64,000 nucleotides of DNA from Dietzia natronolimnaea. GTDB taxonomy: Bacteria > Actinomycetota > Actinomycetes > Mycobacteriales > Mycobacteriaceae. Of the stretch, positions 62,018 to 64,000 are shown one piece after another. The stretch lies in the NCBI RefSeq assembly GCF_039525805.1, contig NZ_BAAAHZ010000007.1, one strand, 5' to 3'. The first letter of the stretch is position 1. Every line of letters starts with the position of its first letter. The notes under the pieces were generated by a model. That model saw only the letters and a list, made by a program, of their open reading frames with translations, was not told the DNA's origin and did not search any database. The position numbers and the translations under genes were made by a program.

Positions 62018-62212
62018 TCAGTCGTCCTCGGCCAGGTCCGGGTCGACATCGTCGTCGGTGGGCACCACCACCAACTGTTCGGCCACGTCGGCGGGGTTGG
62101 CCTCCCTGGTGGGGTCGTCGACGCTCACCTCGGGTGCATATTCCTCTGCTGCGGTGACGGGATCCGGGTCCGGGGTGTACTCGTCCGGATCGGGGCGGTC
62201 CTCGGCAAACAT
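62018..62212 (-). CDS. Small acidic hypothetical protein
   Basis: A 64-residue protein from the ATG at 62212, preceded by GGAGGAGCCTGAG. It is extremely acidic (MFAEDRPDPDEYTPDPDPVT, VVPTDDDVDPDLAEDD), with no signal peptide. The longer upstream frame overlaps ohr and is a shadow. Similar short acidic proteins are common in actinobacteria without known role. It is divergent from ohr; a decayed copy may lie at 60690. Confidence 0.6.
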   Translation of the reverse strand: MFAEDRPDPDEYTPDPDPVTAAEEYAPEVSVDDPTREANPADVAEQLVVVPTDDDVDPDLAEDD

Positions 62213-62371
62213 CTCAGGCTCCTCCTCGTCCCACTGACTCGTTGCTCGGAGGCCGTGAGTGGCTCGCGGCCTCCCGTACTTCCACCCTAAGCATCCTGCG
62301 GCGAACGATGCCAGTAGCCGGCGAGGCGTACCTTGGGCCGCACTCGAACGCTCAACCCAGGAGGCACTGTC

Positions 62372-62797
62372 ATGGCAGATCCGCTGTACACCGTCGAAGC
62401 CCTGTCCACCGGCGGAGGCCGCGATGGCCACGTCGCCACCGCCGACAAGGCCGTGGACCTGGAGATGGCCCCGCCCAAGGAACTCGGCGGGTCGGGGGAG
62501 GGCAACAACCCCGAGCAGTTGTTCGCCGCCGGATACGCCGCCTGCTTCCACTCCGCACTACAGAGCGCCGCGCGGATGAAGAAGGTCAAGATCGACGGCT
62601 CGTCAGTCGGCGCCCGGGTCTCGCTGGTGGCGTCGGGGGAGCAGAGCATCGACCTGACCGTGGACCTGGAAGTGGTGATCCCCGGTCTGGAGTCCGAGCA
62701 GGCCGACGAGCTGGCTAAGCTCGCCCACGAGCTGTGCCCCTACTCCCGCGCCACCAAGGGCAACATCGAGGTCAGCGTCTCGGTCTCCGACGACTGA
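62372..62797 (+). CDS. ohr: Organic hydroperoxide resistance protein (Ohr/OsmC family)
   Basis: A 141-residue thiol peroxidase starting at the ATG after CCCAGGAGGC. The reactive Cys lies in GYAACFHSAL (about residue 58) and the resolving Cys in LCPYSRATKGN (about 122). The Arg and Glu of the Ohr active site are at about 17 and 48 (GRDGH, NPEQLFAAGY). It reduces organic hydroperoxides with lipoylated or thiol donors. No MarR-type OhrR gene is adjacent in the window. A degenerate copy lies at 60225. Confidence 0.92.
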   Translation: MADPLYTVEALSTGGGRDGHVATADKAVDLEMAPPKELGGSGEGNNPEQLFAAGYAACFHSALQSAARMKKVKIDGSSVGARVSLVASGEQSIDLTVDLEVVIPGLESEQADELAKLAHELCPYSRATKGNIEVSVSVSDD

Positions 62798-62809
62798 CGC
62801 CCTCGGGGG

Positions 62810-63859
62810 CTAGCCGGCGTCGCGGTGCGGGGCTATCACCGCGCGTCCGCTGACCTTGCCGTCGACAAGCTTCTGGTAGACCTCCAGGGCCTGGTCCAGC
62901 GGATACACGTGGACCTCCGGGCTGATCTTGCCCGCCCGGTACAGCGCCACCACCTCGTGGAGGTCCTCCAGGGTCCCCCAGTAGGTCGAGGAGAAGTTGA
63001 CCTCGTACGGCAGGCGGAAGACGTTCCAGGGGAAGTCGGCGCCGGCCAGGCCCACCACGGTCACTGAGCCCTGCTGGGCGACGCTGGCGGCGGCGAGCTC
63101 GAGGGTAGGGGCCGCGCCCACGAAGTCGAACACCGCGGTGACGCCCCGGCCACCGGTCAGCTCGCGGAGCTTCTCGGCGGCCCCCTCGCTCGGGATGCCG
63201 ATCGCCCCGTCGGCCTCCGCGGCGGCGACGGCCTCCGGTTTGGTGTCGGTGGCGTACACGGTGGCCCCGGTCATGGCCCGGAGGATCTGCACCCCCACCA
63301 GGCCCAGGCCGCCGAGGCCGATGCACAGCGCGGTCGCGCCCGGGGTGGTCAGGTCGGGCAGTACCCGTTTGATGGCGTGGTACGGGGTGAGGCCGGCGTC
63401 CGCCAGGGGAGCGGCGGCGACGGGGTCGGCGTCGCCCAGGGGGATGAGGTTGCGCGCGTTGGTGGTCATGTACTCGGCCATGCCGCCGTCGCGGCCGAGC
63501 CCGGTGGCCAGGTACCCCACCGACGGCACGTCCTGGCAGTACGTGTCCTGCCCCCGCGAGCACGGCTTGCACCTACCGCAGCCGATCGGTCCGTAGACCA
63601 GGAACGCCTCGCCCGCGTTGAGGCCGGTGACGCCGGGGCCCAGCTCCTCGATCCATCCGGAGACCTCGTGGCCCAGGGTGAATGGCGGGGTGAGGAAGCC
63701 GGTGGGGTCGCCGGGGAATTCGTGGAACAGGCCCACGTCGGAATGGCAGGCGCCCGAGCCGGCCACCTTGAGCAGGACCTCGCCCGGGCCGGGAGTGGGT
63801 CTGTCGACGTCCTTGAGTTGGGGGAAGGTCTTGAATCCCTCGAACACGACTGCCTTCAT
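62810..63859 (-). CDS. Zinc-dependent NAD(P) alcohol dehydrogenase
   Basis: A 349-residue MDR enzyme. The catalytic zinc ligands are in GSGACHSDVGLFHEFPG (Cys38) and LGHEVSGWIEELGPGV; structural zinc Cys are in GPIGCGRCKPCSRGQDTYCQ. The Rossmann motif is ALCIGLGGLGLVGVQILRAM. It resembles AdhA-type primary alcohol dehydrogenases of mycobacteria and related genera that oxidise aliphatic alcohols. It is convergent with ohr. The remaining 140 bases to the right edge show no gene. Confidence 0.92.
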   Translation of the reverse strand: MKAVVFEGFKTFPQLKDVDRPTPGPGEVLLKVAGSGACHSDVGLFHEFPGDPTGFLTPPFTLGHEVSGWIEELGPGVTGLNAGEAFLVYGPIGCGRCKPCSRGQDTYCQDVPSVGYLATGLGRDGGMAEYMTTNARNLIPLGDADPVAAAPLADAGLTPYHAIKRVLPDLTTPGATALCIGLGGLGLVGVQILRAMTGATVYATDTKPEAVAAAEADGAIGIPSEGAAEKLRELTGGRGVTAVFDFVGAAPTLELAAASVAQQGSVTVVGLAGADFPWNVFRLPYEVNFSSTYWGTLEDLHEVVALYRAGKISPEVHVYPLDQALEVYQKLVDGKVSGRAVIAPHRDAG

Positions 63860-64000
63860 GGCGGCGCTCCTCGCTGTCTCGCCGGAGGGCGCACCGGACG
63901 AGTGACGCCCGTCACAAGTATGCCCGATGCTGCATGCGTTCGGGGTGGCGGTCGCCTCGTCGTCGTCGACCTTCTTCTTTGTCTTTCGGTCAGGTCCTGG

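Overview
The window is chromosomal DNA from a high-GC actinobacterium. The split Ku/LigD end-joining genes, the abundant GTG starts and the gene families suggest a mycolate-containing relative of Dietzia, Gordonia or Rhodococcus. The genus is inferred, because there is no rRNA or other marker gene here. I see no tRNA, rRNA or CRISPR array.

Region 1 (1-9107) begins with a truncated secreted protein with a SipW-type signal peptide. A catabolic cluster follows: a GAF/PucR-type regulator and an enoyl-CoA hydratase, divergent from an acyl-CoA synthetase, a sodium:solute symporter and small membrane proteins. Region 2 (9230-23107) holds a DUF4352-type secreted/membrane protein, multidomain LigD, a pair of overlapping DUF262 genes (a candidate defence module), an NADPH:quinone-type oxidoreductase, several unrecognised proteins and a 58-residue GSL-repeat peptide. 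Region 3 (22106-32099) has a LuxR-type regulator facing an amidase, a LysR regulator facing a CitMHS transporter plus AtuA-type acyclic terpene/acyl-CoA genes, a TauE/SafE permease, a secreted leucine-rich-repeat protein and Ku.

Region 4 (32353-59992) is a Wzx/Wzy-type surface polysaccharide locus that looks more AT-rich than its surroundings. It consists of two convergent operons. The left, plus-strand operon carries a Wzz/tyrosine-kinase fusion, a PglF/WbpM-type 4,6-dehydratase, WbpA, WbpD, WbpE and WbpB homologues (UDP-GlcNAc3NAcA synthesis), a flippase and a polymerase. The right, minus-strand operon carries a PglE-type aminotransferase, an ATP-grasp enzyme, a phosphoglycosyl transferase fused to a GNAT domain, a fold-type II PLP enzyme, a WbuB-like glycosyltransferase, the three UDP-L-FucNAc enzymes FnlA, FnlB and FnlC, and a GT2 glycosyltransferase. 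Together they predict a three-sugar repeat: diNAcBac-like initiating sugar, L-FucNAc and a diacetamido-uronic acid.

Between the two operons (43168-50155) lies an insertion-sequence graveyard. Its nesting can be read base by base: an IS21-a copy with a 5-bp target duplication sits inside an IS481-family element with a 6-bp GCTAGT duplication. That element sits inside a shrunken IS21-b (4-bp duplication), which sits inside an IS3-family element, which sits inside the istB of a third IS21 remnant. Fragments of an ISL3 and a second IS481 element flank the stack.

Region 5 (60000-64000) contains decayed copies of an ohr gene and a dps gene, a cupin lipoprotein, a small acidic protein, an intact Ohr peroxidase and a zinc alcohol dehydrogenase.
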